Shown: positions 1-12,838, numbered from the stretch's first letter. The stretch is 64,000 nt of DNA from Triglochin maritima (GCA_963682175.1 OY821784.1:34701621-34765620); one strand, 5' to 3'. The notes: generated by a model not told the origin, from the sequence alone. Made by a program: numbers and translations.

Positions 1-390
1 ACATACCTTCCAATACGACGAAACTCGCCGGAGCCTCGCTCGCGCAACGTCGCCTCCCGAACTTCCTCGCGCGCCAACCTCCGCACGTCTCACGCTTCCT
101 GGTCACGCTCGCCTACTCCACCGGAGTCACCACCTCGGTCACTACTTGCCAGAAAACAGAGAAGAATGTGAGGAATGTGTGAGGAAGAAGGAAGGATAAG
201 AGGAAAACAATATGAAGAAGGGTTGGGTTGCTTTTAAGCAAACCCCCAACACCCCTCCCATCCCCTACACTCCCTACCCATCACCTCTCCCATACCTCCA
301 ACCATACCTCTCTCTCTCTCTCCCTCTCACTTCAAGTCAAACTTCCACCTAATCACCAATTAACCCCTAATTGGGTTTAGGAACTTTACA
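1..390 (+). repeat. Possible LTR remnant at window edge
   Basis: The first 240 bases are unusually GC-rich for this window, then come CT-rich tracts and a run ending in TTTACA near 390. The order of sub-motifs (GC-rich block, purine-rich stretch, two clusters of CCCATCACC-like runs, AATTAACCCC near the end) resembles the reverse complement of the left end of the solo LTR at 53154-55332. The resemblance is diverged, and the left part lies outside the window, so this may be the terminal part of a related LTR. No coding frame was recognised. Confidence 0.3.
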
Positions 391-1003
391 TTATCTCACA
401 TTACCAAACATTAAATTGTGCATACACCAACCACTACCCAAGTGTTTGGATTTCTTTGAGATAGCAGACAAACCAAATTAATTTCACGTTTCAACTCTAC
501 AAACACCAAAAATTAATGAACTAAAGTTCCGAACTTCTTCTTTCCTCCAAACCAATAACACCATACAGGAGAATTGGAGTTCTAGATACTTTGAAGGAAA
601 CTTTGTGTTGCGAAAGAAGCAATCTTCTTGAGCATATGTCAAGAATTTAGTCTCTAGAATCAATTAACCACATCTAAGCTAGATTCCGACACCAAGACAA
701 CCTGACCTAAAGCATGTATATATGTTAATAAAAAGCTAAAGAAATTGTCCATATTAAATCAAACTAGCTAAGTTTTTGAAGATACTAATATAAAAAATTA
801 TAATTGAAAGATATTTATTTTAGAAAAAACGACAAAACCGACCAACAACAACAAGGATGGTTGGAGAATTTTCCTACCATGGCATCATGTGTGAACGAAT
901 GATTCCATGCGCAAAACGAACTACAGTGAGCAAAATTGAGGGATGTTCCATATCATTTCCATGGGTTTCGGTTGTAACTATTTTATTTTTTTATATAGGT
1001 AAG
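391..1003. other. Intergenic, nothing recognised
   Basis: AT-rich DNA with no recognisable gene, RNA or repeat. A short open frame beginning near 857 runs into the hAT element at 1004 and has no recognisable product. Confidence 0.5.
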
Positions 1004-1496
1004 CAGGGGCAGATCCAGGACGGAATTGAAGGGTGTACACCTTATAACTGTAAACGATCTTTAAGAAAATCCTTAACGGGACTCTTTTATTGGATGCCCG
1101 GGCGACTTGGGTGTGTGTAGGGTGGCCGCCCTGGCGACGGTTGGGTACACGTCTCCCGATTGGGTTTTTTGTTCTGATTTTTTGTTTTGTTAATAGTTAA
1201 TAATGATAATATTTTTATTTTAAAGTTATTTAAAAAAAATTCTTCTGAAAATATGTTTTCATTTGTTTTAATTTTTTTTTTTTTTACCTAAGATTGATAT
1301 TCAAATAACGTGGAAGAGAAATAATAAATACGCTTAAGAGGACTTTTAGGGCACAATTAATAAAAAATTAGAGACAGGTGCGGTGAGCCGACGTGTTAGA
1401 TCAAGAAAATAGAACGGTGGCATCACTTTTGCCTAATAAACTATGTCAATATCAGAAATCTGCGTGGGCACGTGGCTCAAGAGAGGTCCGCTCCTG
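1004..1496. mobile_element. Short non-autonomous hAT-like element
   Basis: A 493-bp element with imperfect terminal inverted repeats: the left end begins CAGGGGCAGATCC and the right end, reverse-complemented, begins CAGGAGCGGACC. It is flanked by a near-perfect 8-bp target duplication, TAGGTAAG at 996-1003 and TACGTAAG at 1497-1504 (7 of 8 match). CAGGGGCGGA-type ends plus an 8-bp duplication are typical of plant hAT elements. It has no transposase and lies about 320 bp upstream of the PILS start codon, so it may sit in that promoter. Confidence 0.7.
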
Positions 1497-1815
1497 TACG
1501 TAAGTGATTACGAGGTTTGTGTAATTTTGTGAGTCGATGTTTTGGTAGACACTTTGTTTGGGTTCAAAAAGTTAAAAGTTTTGGTCATCAAATAAAATAA
1601 TAATTTGAGACATATTTTAATATCTTGAAAATATTAAAGAACATCAACGTTAACATCTCCATATTTCAACTTGCATAATTACATCTACATGTATCCTTAA
1701 TCTCCTAACTAACCACAAATCAACACCACATATGGTCGTTGAAGAAACCATCCTTCATCTCCTCGTCAAACACAACTAAAACTCATCCAAAGAAGATCAA
1801 AGATAAAGAGAAAAA

Positions 1816-4800
1816 ATGATGAGGATGAGAAATTCAAATGTGGTTTGTAACAATCACATACTTATGATAGCCACAGTCCCTCTCCTAAAGCTCATCACGC
1901 TCACTCTAGCCGGAATGTTTCTCGTCCGCCACCGCATCCTCCCTCGAGCCGCATTCCGCCTCCTTAGCAACCTCGTGTTCGCTCTCTTCCTCCCTTGCTT
2001 GATCTTCGTCCAACTTGGCTCCTCCATCACCCTCGCGTCGATCGTCCACTGGTGGTTTGTTCCTTTCAACGTTCTCCTCAGCACCGTGCTAGGGTGCCTC
2101 CTCGGGTAATGTTTTAATTACAATGCAAATGATAACCAGTTATCCAAATATTTGATCGTAGGTTACTTGAACCTTATTGGTTTTATTCAACATGAACTTC
2201 TTTGCAATTAGAATTTAAAGTGAAATTGGTTCATATATAAATCTTCACCAATTGCAAGCTTGAAGTCAACTTCCAACATAGAAAGCCCACAACACCGGTC
2301 TAATCAATAACATAGATGTAAAATCTATGGTAGGCTGGTAGCTAATATATAATACATATATAATTAGCATAAACGATCGAGTTAACATGTATAGAAGCTT
2401 TAAAGCGTCACTTAAATTTATGTAATGATGTATGAGAATGTTATTTACGTATATAAAAGTTTGAAAATCTTCCATATTCTAATTTGAACTAGAAAATGTC
2501 TGAATTTCGGATCCAAAATTGGTAAATCAATTTAATTTACATACAAGTTTGATATACTAAGTTTAGTTCGAATCCAATTTCAAATTGTGATATTGACTTT
2601 TTAATCCGATCCTTATCCTATTTGTTTACATTCCTAGGTATGTTGTTGTGCTCATATGCCACCCACCTAACGAGTTCCGGCGATTGATTGTCATCATGAT
2701 TGGCTTTGGTAACACAGGGAATCTTCCAATAGCGATTGTGAGCACTGTTTGCGATAGCTCAGAGAGGTACTTCGGTGAGAGCTGCGAGAGGGAGGGGATA
2801 GCTTACATTGCTTTTGCGCAGTGGGTGTCGGTTTTGTTGGTGTACACTTTGGTGTATCATATGATGGAGCCACAAGAGGAATGTGAAGAGTATGTTGTTG
2901 CAGGGGGAGATGGAAGAGGTGTTAGCACACCGCTTCTTCAGGTAACTCGACTCATGAATCTCTTCATCTGATTCTTTCAATTGGTAGATCGTTAATCATG
3001 AAATTGTTTAGATCAAAGATATTTGTGCTTTAGCAAAGGGGGTTGTATGATCCAGGGGCGGATCTAGATTTTTTTTTCTGGGTGGGGCAAATTGTATTTC
3101 CATTGGTCGAGTTTTTTATGTAGGACTTACAATTTTAAGATGATATTTTAAATAAATTAATTAAAAAAACAAAAAAATAAAAATATTCTTCCTATTTTTA
3201 ACATTTTTGCAAACCTGAATACATTAAAATTCAAACATTCAAAAGAATAGTTTACAACTATAAAATACGACACAATTAAATTGATTTATTCTTACAACTG
3301 AAATTTCAATATCCAAACACAAAACATATGGTTTCATAAGATTTATTGGTTATGTTCGTTCTTAAGTTTAAAATTGAAAAAATTTAGACAAATAGAAGGA
3401 GCAAAATAGTATATAAGTATAACATAAAATTATAATAAAAGAATTTTGTAATAATTATTACTATTTATGTTCATTGCTATTTTCGTTCGTGGAATTGCAA
3501 TTTTTTTATTTATTATTCATTCTACGACTCTTATGTATAGAATGACCTTGATGAATATGTTTCCTATAAATGCTAGTTTATTTTAAATTTTCATTCCATT
3601 TTCAGCCAACCAACGAACTCGATAGTGTCAAAGTGAGATATAATATGTCAATAAACATAACTGTACTAGAAAAGTAAGATTGCACATCATAATCAAAAAA
3701 ATCAAATCTTAAACATCCACAATACCTAACTAAAATCTATACAATATTAATTTTTCAACTAAAAAATTATCAAACTTACGCTAACAATGCAAGTCCAAAA
3801 AATTATAACGAATCTTCCAAATTTAGTTGTTCAAAAGAACTACAAAGTGCCCAATCTAAATCAAATTGACTCTAAAATCAATTTTTGTCAAAATATTATC
3901 TTAACTTCTCTCAAATCATAAATTAAACAACAATTAAACAATTATACCACAAACTTCAAGATACTATACTTAAAAATATAGGATTGACTAAAAAAATTTG
4001 GGATTTTTTTGGGAGGGAAATCTGGGTGGGGCAGGTGCCCCACCTGCCCATAACGTGGCTCCGCCACTGGTATGATCTTTCATGGAAATTTGATAATGGT
4101 TGATATATGGAAATAATATAATTTGTAGATCATGAAATTTATGATGGTTAAGGAATTAAGTCGTATATAATCAGCAAGGTAGGTTTGTGACATAATCTAT
4201 AAAATGAACCTCAGCAAGGCATATTCGGAGATCTCCATTGTGTATCAATGATTTTTGTACTTCTATATAATCCGTTATTATCATGATTAACTTAATGAAA
4301 CCTATGAACAAATCATTTTTCACTTGATAGTATCATTTTCTTAAGTGCACTTATTCTTAGTTAAATAACCTACAATGCTAGGTTTCGACCTTTGGTCCAA
4401 ACTATTTAAATACTATAGATCTATCAATTGAGACATTGATTATAGTAAATCATAAAAAGAGCACTAATAAGACTATATATCAGAAAATAAAGTTGTGGAA
4501 ATAACGAATTACAGAACAATAACGAATCGCGAAGACTTTACGTGGAAATGTTTTATCGATATTAGTTAAAATGGGTATTGTGAAATCCTACCAAATCGCG
4601 TGCGTTGTTACCTTCTAATTAATTACTAGATTTCATCGAGTTGAATGCATGAAGTCCGAATTACGTCTTAATCCCATGTTCTTTAAAACATCATCTTACT
4701 TTACAGATTTCATGAAATAAAGAGTCTGATCACACCATTAATTAGAAGATATATAATTGGCCAACCATGCATGTAGTTTGGTCTTTGGCTATGATAATAG

Positions 4801-5669
4801 GTTATTAATTTCGGTTGGAATTAATTTGGAGTTTGTGAAAATTCCAAGATCATGCATGTAAATTGTAATGATATATTAATATCCAAATTAATTAAAATGG
4901 CACGCAGGACGCAGAATGGCCAGGGTTGCACAACATGGAGATGGAGCAATCTCGAAAACCATTCATCTTCAGAGTGTTCCATAGCATCATTAATGGCTCT
5001 TCCAAGAACAACGTCAACTTCCCCGACCCTCATCTCATAACAACAACAACAACAACTATATTAACGAACGAGAGCCCAAGACTACAATCAATGAGGTGCT
5101 TAGCTGAAGAACCAAGAATGGTTCGTAAGCTACGAGCGGTAGCTAAACAAACCCCAATTCGCCACATCCTCCAACCCCCCACAATCGCCTCCCTCCTTGC
5201 CATAACCGTTGGACTAGTCCCGACCCTCCGTCGGACCTTCTTCGCCTTTGAAGCCCCTCTAGGCTTCATAAGTGATAGCTTGGAAATACTGGCCGAGGGG
5301 GTGCTACCGTTCGTAATGCTACTTCTAGGGTCAATGCTAGCGGACGGTCCGAGCGAGTCGGGGTTAGGGGCCAAGACGATCGTCGGTGTTACCATGGCGA
5401 GACTTGTGGTGATGCCATTGGTGGGGATGGGGGTTGTGGGGGTTGGAGGGTGGTTAGGGTTGTTGGAGGGAAATGGTGAGGGGGTTATGATGTATAGGTT
5501 TGTGTTGGCTTTGCAATACATGACCCCAAGTGCTATACTTCTTGGGCCCATTGCGGCCCTAAGAGGTTATGCTGTCAATGAGGCCTCAGTGTTGTTGTTT
5601 TGGCAACATGTCTTTGGTGTTTTGTCTTTGTCCTTCTACATTGTTGTCTACTTCAAGCTCTTGGCTTGA
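1816..5669 (+). CDS. PILS2: PILS-family auxin carrier-like protein, PILS2 type
   Basis: PIN-LIKES (PILS) proteins are endoplasmic-reticulum membrane carriers that reduce nuclear auxin signalling; this role is family knowledge. Three exons join without a stop: 1816-2105, 2638-2941 and 4908-5669 (1356 nt, 451 residues), all with GT/AG borders. Exon 1 encodes the hydrophobic N-terminus (PLLKLI, then LFLPCLIF); exon 2 carries the conserved GFGNTGNLP motif and FAQWV; exon 3 starts DAEWPG, gives a hydrophilic loop to about residue 250, then a second hydrophobic half ending in LLFWQHVFG and FYIVVYFKLLA. The two hydrophobic halves around a soluble loop match the family. From memory the loop and C-terminus resemble Arabidopsis PILS2 (At1g71090) more than PILS6. 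Intron 2 (1966 bp) contains a hAT insertion. The ATG at 1816 is followed at once by a second Met codon at 1819. Confidence 0.88.
3053..4069. mobile_element. Non-autonomous hAT element in PILS intron 2
   Basis: A 1017-bp insertion with terminal inverted repeats: the left end is CAGGGGCGGATCTAGAT and the reverse complement of the right end is CAGTGGCGGAGCCACGT. It is bounded by a perfect 8-bp duplication GTATGATC at 3045-3052 and 4070-4077. A GGTGGGGCA motif follows both TIRs. The interior is very AT-rich and has no open frame of note. It makes up about half of intron 2 and leaves the splice sites intact. Confidence 0.9.
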
Positions 5670-6438
5670 TTGGTTGGTTAATTAGTTATTACTCTAAGGT
5701 TGGCATAGTTAATTTTAGTTTGTGTTTTGTTGTGTGGGTTTGCAAGTTTGGATTGCTGGTGTATACATTCAAATGTAGTATTGTTATCTCGCCTTTTTTT
5801 TACCTAATCATATCGCTAAAGAATTTTATTGATATATATATTCATCAGTTTGCAATATTGTAAGAACTACTGTGGGTATAAAGTCCCAGAGTATAAGAAG
5901 CAACTCGACATATAGTCTGAGGGTAATGAGCGATTTCACAATCGAAGAAACCACCCCAATTGGGCCTTGCTTGGTGTTATTTCGCTCGATTGGCTGCTTC
6001 TCTCTCTATGCTCGAGCAAGTTAATTGAAAAAGAAAGAAAAAAGTAATATGGAGGGAAAGAAATAAACGATGATCCAATTGTTGGGTTCCAAAAAAAAGA
6101 GAATATAGCTGCTGAAGTTTGAAGGTCGACTAACAAGAGTAATTGTAATTCTTGCAGCCGTTTAATTATCAAATGTGGACCAGTTTAAGAGTTTTCTGGA
6201 AGGACATGGCTGACTTAGATTAGATACTAGCGGTGATTCCGCACAGATGGTATTGGAAAATACGTCGTACTTCTGTTTATAGAAATAAGCCTAAAAATAG
6301 AGATTTAATATAACGTATAGGTTTACAAAAAATAATGAAAAACAAACTTATATTGATATGAAATAGCATAAGTGGACCATTACTTTTAAAAAAAGAGTAA
6401 CTTTATTGGCATTTTTTTGAAATGCACAAAAAAATTGG
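5670..6438. other. Downstream of PILS, nothing recognised
   Basis: AT-rich 3' flank of the PILS gene. Short open frames on both strands show no family motif. No tRNA, repeat unit or transposon end was recognised. Confidence 0.5.
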
Positions 6439-7005
6439 TAGGTAAATTACACTTTACCCACCTAAATAGTCTAAATTAAAGGATGAGTAATAATTTGCCC
6501 CCTTATATATGATTTTGTTTCATGTTATTACGTTCCTTTGCTTTTATGCACTAAAATTCCTATTTAAACCTTCTTTTCTTTCTCCAACCCCAAAAATCCA
6601 ACTCCACTATGTTCTGAAGTCTTAACATTATTTCTCACTTCCAAGCAAGCAATAATGGATGCAACCTAGATATCTCAATGGACGAAACTTCTAGGAGGAG
6701 TGAACTTTGGATTCGAGCTGTGACTTTGGCGGATCGGTTGTCCCGTTCTCTTTTCTCATAACTCTCACAGTGCATGATAATCTTTCTTGGAAGTGAAGTT
6801 TTAGTTTATAGGTAAACATGAAATTCGAGTTTTAATGTGTAACGTTAAAAGGAGAAGGGTAAAATAAGAATTCACGTAAGAAGAGGAAGATGGAGTAAAG
6901 TGAACCAAATCAAAATATAACGGAGCAAAGTATTATGTTTTGTAGTTCGAGATATTTAAAGTATTACTCATCCCAAAGTTCAAGAGGAGAAAGCATAATT
7001 TCCTA
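6439..7005. repeat. Possible long-TIR element
   Basis: The left part (TAGGTAAATTACACTTTACC, then GGATGAGTAATAATTTG) resembles the reverse complement of the right part (TAGGAAATTATGCTTTCTCC, then GGATGAGTAATACTTT), giving imperfect inverted repeats of roughly 100 bp or more. No clear target duplication was found, so the borders are approximate. No coding sequence was recognised inside. Confidence 0.4.
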
Positions 7006-7239
7006 AAATTTGTATACCTCAAAGTCCTAAACATTGAAACTTAAATTTAATTTTTTTGCCAAAATCACACCCAAAAATAGAAAACGGACCTACGTGCAAA
7101 TTTTCCAAATAATGAGGGTCATATACACAATTTTAAAATAAAAGGATGGCCTACAAATTTCTTAAAATGGATGGTTCATAATAAAGTGATACAAGTCCTT
7201 ATGTCTATACGCGACTATGCGTACATTTGTAAAACGAAG

Positions 7240-8870
7240 GGCTCATTTGGTAAAGGGGTTACTAAACATTGGCCATGAATTACTTAAATCGTCCGCATCA
7301 ATTAACGTTTTGCTCTTCACTTTCCATTTAATTATCCTTCTGTTCCGTCTCTTGAAATAATTCTCCTCTCTCAGTTATCCTCACTCTACCAGTATTAACA
7401 CCAAGGAAATGTCTAATGAACCGTCTTAATCCGGCACGGTAAGTTTTAAATTTTTTTCGGTCGGGGCTTCTGAGCAAAACGCCCCCTCCAAGAAGGGGCA
7501 TTTTATGTAGACGCCTGATTTTTTTAATTTAAAAATCTTGAATTTATATGACGTGTTATTTCAAATTATTTCATGTTCATCATGGAGAACACTTGTCATT
7601 TGAGACGGACTGCACATCCTAGAGTTTGTGGATCAGTCATCACAAGACGTCTAGCATTTTCAGAACGTCGTTAATGAGATTTCTAGCAGCGACCCTACAG
7701 TAATTCGTAGTGTCTCTCGTCTTATACACGCGCAGCCACACCCCGATCAGTCGAACTATGTTGAGCCCGCAGAAAATACTACGGTTCGAGGTCGACCAAG
7801 GGGATCATCGACACGACGAGACTCGAGCGGCTTTGAGTATGTTGAGCGGGGTTATGGTCGTGATAGTAATAAAAGCAAGGGTTGTGATCGATCTTCTAGT
7901 TCGTCTCGATCGTTCGTAAACATGACGACAGGTTCGTTATTGTTATTGCCTAACTTTCAGTTATTATATATAACTTCGCTATTTTTTCCATCCTGTAGTA
8001 TCTGGACGGGTGGACGTAGATGATTTTCCATATCTGGATAGAGTTCCAGGGATCATCTTACCATTTCTGGACTGGTGGAATGTACGTGCGGATGAAAATT
8101 GTAGATTTCGATGTGTTGCAGATGCTTTCCATGAGTGTGAAGAGAATTGGTTATACGCACGTCGTGCGATTTCTAATGAGATAGCAACGCGTCCCATTTT
8201 TTAGAATGTTTATTATGACAGTGTAATACAAGATCGTTGACGAATTGATTGGGGCGGAGGATATTGTGGCGAGAATCATTATATAGAGATGATTTGCGAC
8301 TTGTTCCCGATTGCCAACTTTTACAAGGGTGCAGTTATGTACTTCGGAGTATGAGATAATGGTTCGTTGTACTCGTGTATTACAATACTACCTTAGAAAA
8401 GTCCGTCTACCATGACGAAGTCATGCAGAGAGTTGACCATTGCTCGTTTATGGAGTTACAAACATTACATTCGCTTAGAATTTTTTAAGGGATTCCTAGT
8501 ACACCCTATAGCGATCCTGTGGTTTCAAATTTGAGATCAGAGTGTTGTTGGATGGGAGTTGTAGTACAAACAGAGGAGAGCCTATTGGGAGCAGTTACGT
8601 AGTAGACATTGATTGTAACGTGTAATGAATTTGTAATGGATTTGTTACTTTATGTGATTTCTAATGTGTAATTTGTTCGTACATTTCTAATGTGACTCGA
8701 TGGCTATTAATTACATTTTAGAAATAAAATTTCGTTAAATGAAATTAAGTTACTAAATTAACAAAATTACTAATTATTAATAACTAATCACCAATTACTA
8801 ATTAATTAAAAAAGGGGGGATCTTCAGGAGACACCTCACCCCATTTTTATTATTATTATTTAGAGGTAGA
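7240..8870 (+). mobile_element. MULE fragment: 5' leader module plus OTU-domain tail
   Basis: The left part (7250-7520) shares a leader module with 33978-34250, 58063-58260 and 59828-60000: ACTTAAATCG, a CT-rich leader with CTCTC tracts, an ATG-containing CACCAAGGAA stretch, a donor-like GGTAAG, then GGCG/AGACGCC repeats. The right part encodes the C-terminus of a MULE-type protein (see 7690-8640). The middle of the element, with the transposase core, is missing. Borders are approximate because no terminal repeats were found. Confidence 0.6.
7690..8640 (+). pseudogene. MULE protein C-terminus with OTU-like cysteine protease domain
   Basis: An Arg/Ser-rich linker reads RGRPRGSSTRRD, then SSGFEYVERGYG and a Ser-run, up to about 7931. 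A short intron (about 7932-7998, GT..TGTAG) is followed by VDVDDFPYLDRV and a domain with ADENCRFR, ADAFHECEENW and ARRAISNEI. The D-x-N-C-x-F-R core followed by a helix with a buried Trp is the N-terminal half of the OTU (ovarian tumour) cysteine-protease fold, with catalytic Asp and Cys both present. A downstream LQTLHSLRI may hold the His. OTU tails occur on plant FAR1-like MULE proteins (family knowledge from memory). The frame is broken by stops from about 8202 on, so this is a relic. The matching N-terminal half lies on the minus strand at 58500-59715. Confidence 0.65.
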
Positions 8871-8929
8871 AGTTTTACCGTAATCAAATCTAACGAAATT
8901 GTTTTTTGGTGGTTGAAATTTAACGGAAA

Positions 8930-9595
8930 TAAGTATAACGGTCATATTTAATGCAAATACGGAAACCAATCGGTCGAACAAAATTGACGTTCGGTCGATC
9001 GGTTTCTACTCTAATCAGGACTCTTGTCAATACAAGATTGCTGAGCGAGATAAGTGTCGGTCGAACAGGGTAATGAAGGTTGACAATGACAAACAGTCGA
9101 ACGGGGAAAGGTATTCGGTCGACCGATTGGAACTTGTGAAAGAACACAATGGAATCAGTCGAACTAAATGAATGTTTGGTCGACCGTTTGAGAAAAGACA
9201 AGACTGTCTGTTGAATTCCGGTCGAACCAGATGGCCTACCTGTCAACCGGTAAAACCTAGAAAGCCTGTTTAAAGGGAATTTCTATGTTTCGTCGATTTC
9301 CTATTGAAGTCAAATTGATATGGACTTAATTGTAAGACTTTTATAGGTTCCCTATGAGTTATGCAAAGTAATTCATCAATGATTTCAAGTGCCAAGTTAC
9401 ATTATAGCCTGAGTACAAGAAATATAAACTTATCTACTCTCCATTCTTCCTTTCTTGTCTTGATCAATACTTAGTTCCTGAAATGTTAGAAATGCAATAT
9501 ATGCATGCGATGATATTAATAGATTACATATGTTTATTGATATGTTAGTTAATTATCAAAACGGATTAACGATTATTTAGCCAAAAAGCCAACAA
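8930..9595 (-). repeat. Truncated copia LTR with GGTCGACCG motifs
   Basis: The right end AAAAGCCAACA matches the ends of the complete LTRs at 14966, 15915 and 37847, and sequence from 8930 on matches their interior (AACGGTCA followed by GGTCGACC-type motifs). The TGTAGG end is missing, so the LTR is truncated on the left, where the MULE fragment begins. On the sense (minus) strand the LTR follows a purine tract at 9596-9610, so it is the 3' LTR of the outer copia element. Confidence 0.7.
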
Positions 9596-10486
9596 TCTCC
9601 TTTTTTTGATGATGACAACCTATCAAACTAAATACATGTTCTTTTCAAGTTTTATCAATACTAGGCTCCCCCTATCTCATAGCCTCCTATTTCATATGCA
9701 TGTGTTTATTTCTCCCCCTTGGCATTATCAAAAAAATATATTCATGCATACATAATGATTATTTATTGAAGGCTTGTCATGGGATAATATAACGGAAACA
9801 CAAATATGCCAAAAAGAAATAATGTCTAGGGTGGAAGCATGTCTAGTGAATCTCAAAATCATTTAGGCATTCACACAAGTAATACCGAAAACACACATCA
9901 AAATATCATAAATGAATGCATAACAAAATATCTGACCAAATTCGGAGTAAGCACGACATAAGCACAAAAAAGTTCAAGACTACTTAAGAAGAAAATGAAG
10001 ACAATAACCAAAAACAAACATAGAATCACAAAATCAACCGAGTCGCTGATCACAAAAGTAGGAAGTGATGAAACAAGAGATGCTTTGATACGATTCAGCT
10101 GAGCAGAAGAGAAAGTAGCCATCAACTGGAGTTCATCAAAGCGAGCAATAGATGACGCCTCAAATGCATCAAAACAAGCAGAGGTGGACGCCTCAAATGC
10201 AAATCAAGCAAACACTTCGGTCGACCGAATGAACATTCGGTCGAACAAAGAGTAAAGAAAATAGCAAATCCGGTCGACCGAACCTAACACGGTTCGACCG
10301 ATCACTTAAGTGAACTTAAGAATCAGATCAAGCAAGGAGCAACCGGTTGAACGGAACACCTATTCCGGTCAACCAAAAAGAACCAGAAGAAGGAAAAATA
10401 GCTCAAAACACATCAAACAACCAAGAGACTCAATGAAAGACCCAATTAAGATGCAATTTTCGAAAATATGACATGAGATAACAAAG

Positions 10487-12330
10487 TTATAAATCATTTA
10501 AGTTGCACAAGCCTAGATTGAGTCTTATATGATGGAATCGATCAACATTAAGAGGTTTTGTGAAAATAAACCCTAATTGATCATTTGTAGGGACGAAAAC
10601 AAGTTTTATGTCTTCCTTAGTTGCATGATCTCTAAGAAAATGATGTCTTACTTCTATGTGCTTAGTTCTTGAATGCAAAATAGGATTTTTCGAAAGGTTT
10701 ATTGGACTTGTATTATCACAATATATAAGAGTAGTTTGAAACTCAAGTTGCAAGTCCTTGAGGGTTTGCCCCATCCATAGGACTTGTGCACATGCACAAC
10801 CGGCGGCGATATATTCGGCCTCGGTTGTAGACAATGCTACACTATTTTGTTACTTACTAAACCAAGAGACAATAGATTTTCCCAAAAAATGGCAAGTGTC
10901 ACTAGTGCTTTCACGATCTAGAATGCAACCGGCATAGTCGACGTCGCTATAAGCAACAAGATCAAAAACCCTAGTATCGGGGTAAAAACAAACCAAAATT
11001 TTAAGATCTTTTGAGATATCGAAAAATTCGTTTCAAAGCATTAAAGTGAGATTCTTTTGGACATGCTTGAAAATGAGCACATAAACAAACGACAAACATG
11101 ATATCGGGGCGACTAGCAATAAGGTAAAGCAAGGATCCGATCATACCTTGATATTTCTTGATGTCCACATCCTTGCCATTTTTATCTGTCTAGTTTAGTG
11201 CTAGTGCTCATGGGAGTCTTGTATGACTTGCTATCTTCAAGGCCAAAGCGTTTAAGAAGTTCCTTTGTGTATTTTGCTTGCTGTATGAAGTTCCCATCAT
11301 GAGTTTGCTTGATTTGAAGTCTGAGGAAAAAATTAGTTCACCAATTAAGCTCATCTCAAAATCCCCCTGCATAGACTTAGAAAATTCTTCAAAAAAAACA
11401 CGGGTTACGTGCACCAAATATAATATCATTCATATATATTTGTACCATTAATAGATCATGATCATAAGATTTTACAAACATAGTGGTATCCAGTTTACCC
11501 ACAATGAAACCTTAGTTGATTAAGAAGTTCTTCAACTTCTCATACCAAGCTCTAGGAGCTTGTTTGAGACCATAAAGAGTTCTTAAGTTTAAACACATGG
11601 TTCAGGTAAGTTTCATTTACAAAGTCAGGGGGTTGAGCGAGAAACTTCTTCATTAATAAATCCATTTAGAAAAACACTTTTGACATCCATTTGACTTTTT
11701 TTGATATCCATAAAAGATGCATAAGCTAATTAACATGTGAATGGCTTCCATACGGGCAACGAGAACATAAGTTTCATCAAAGTCTATCACTTCCTCTTGG
11801 TGGTAGCCTTGGGCAACGAGTTGAGTTTTGTTTCTAACTACATTCCCGTCTTCATCAAGTTTGTTTCGAAATATCCACTTAGTTCCAATAACTGATTTGT
11901 TAGTTGGTTTTTCGATAAGTTTCCAAACATCATTTCGAATAAATTGATTAAGCTCATCATGCATAGCCATTAGCCAAAACTCATCATTACATGTTTGTTC
12001 TACTTTCTTGGATTCTAATGTAGAGATAAATGCATAAGAGTCACAAACTACATGAGCTCTAGAACGTGTTGTCACACCTTGAGAAACATCACCTATCACA
12101 AAGTCATTCGAATGATCCTTTCTATAGGTCCAATCCTTGGGAAGTTCCTCATTGTTCTGTTTTGGAGAACTTGGAGGTTCTTGATGAGACTCCAGTGTGA
12201 CATCTTGTGATGAGACATGTCTAATGATATCCACGCAATCGTCATCAAGAGAGGAGTTATCTACACATGCCAACTCGTCAAAATTGACGTGTAGAGTTTC
12301 CTTGACACAACTAGTTCGTTTATTGTAGAC
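10487..12330 (-). pseudogene. Copia pol: reverse transcriptase and RNase H
   Basis: Reading leftwards on the minus strand: a linker after VNFDE, then NDVWKLIEKP, GTKWIFRNKLDEDG and LVAQGYHQEE (RT fingers), an inactivated catalytic box at about 11430 where the usual Y-V-D-D reads Y-M-N-D, and finally MSTTEAEYIAAG with FTKPL near the end of the RNase H domain (10834-10487). The frame shifts several times between 10840 and 11650. These are the copia RT and RNase H signatures. The catalytic Asp change and the frameshifts show that it is dead. Confidence 0.85.
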
Positions 12331-12838
12331 TCTGTAGGAATGATACGACCCCTAATTCTAATCACTTTTAAGCTTAATTCTCTTCCTAAGCAAGTTATGC
12401 AGCGGAATTAAAAAGGTAGAGAAAATCAAGCAAACCACACAAGTAGACAAGGCGAATTTTATAGAGGTTCGACCTCCCGCCTACTTCCTCTCTTGCAAGC
12501 TCCGCTCGACTCCGCGAGCTCCGCCTACGTCTTCACTATCAATATCGTTTCAGGTCGAGATTATGCCTTTACACCACGAACTCGCGAACAATCATCGCCG
12601 AGCTCGATTTCTTCATCTTACAACCTGAGAGGAAACACTTCGGGCTTTAACCGAAGTCCTTGCTCTTTGAACAACAAAGTTGAGTGGAACACACTCTCTA
12701 GCTTGAGCATACTTTGAGTAGGATTTGAATATGATCAAATGTGTGGAAGTTTAAGGCTTAGTGTGTGATTTGGAGCTTTTAGGATTGTGAGACTTTGTAG
12801 GATCGATGTGGGTCGCTAAATCTAATAAATTTTAAGTT

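Noticed and set aside
1040..1360. Alternative MITE ends around CCTTAACGGG and AAGAGGACTTTTAG
   Set aside because: The hAT ends with an 8-bp duplication at 1004-1496 explain the same segment better.
5030..5551. 173-codon open frame on the minus strand opposite PILS exon 3
   Set aside because: It is antisense to a conserved exon and arises from its codon composition; no family motif.
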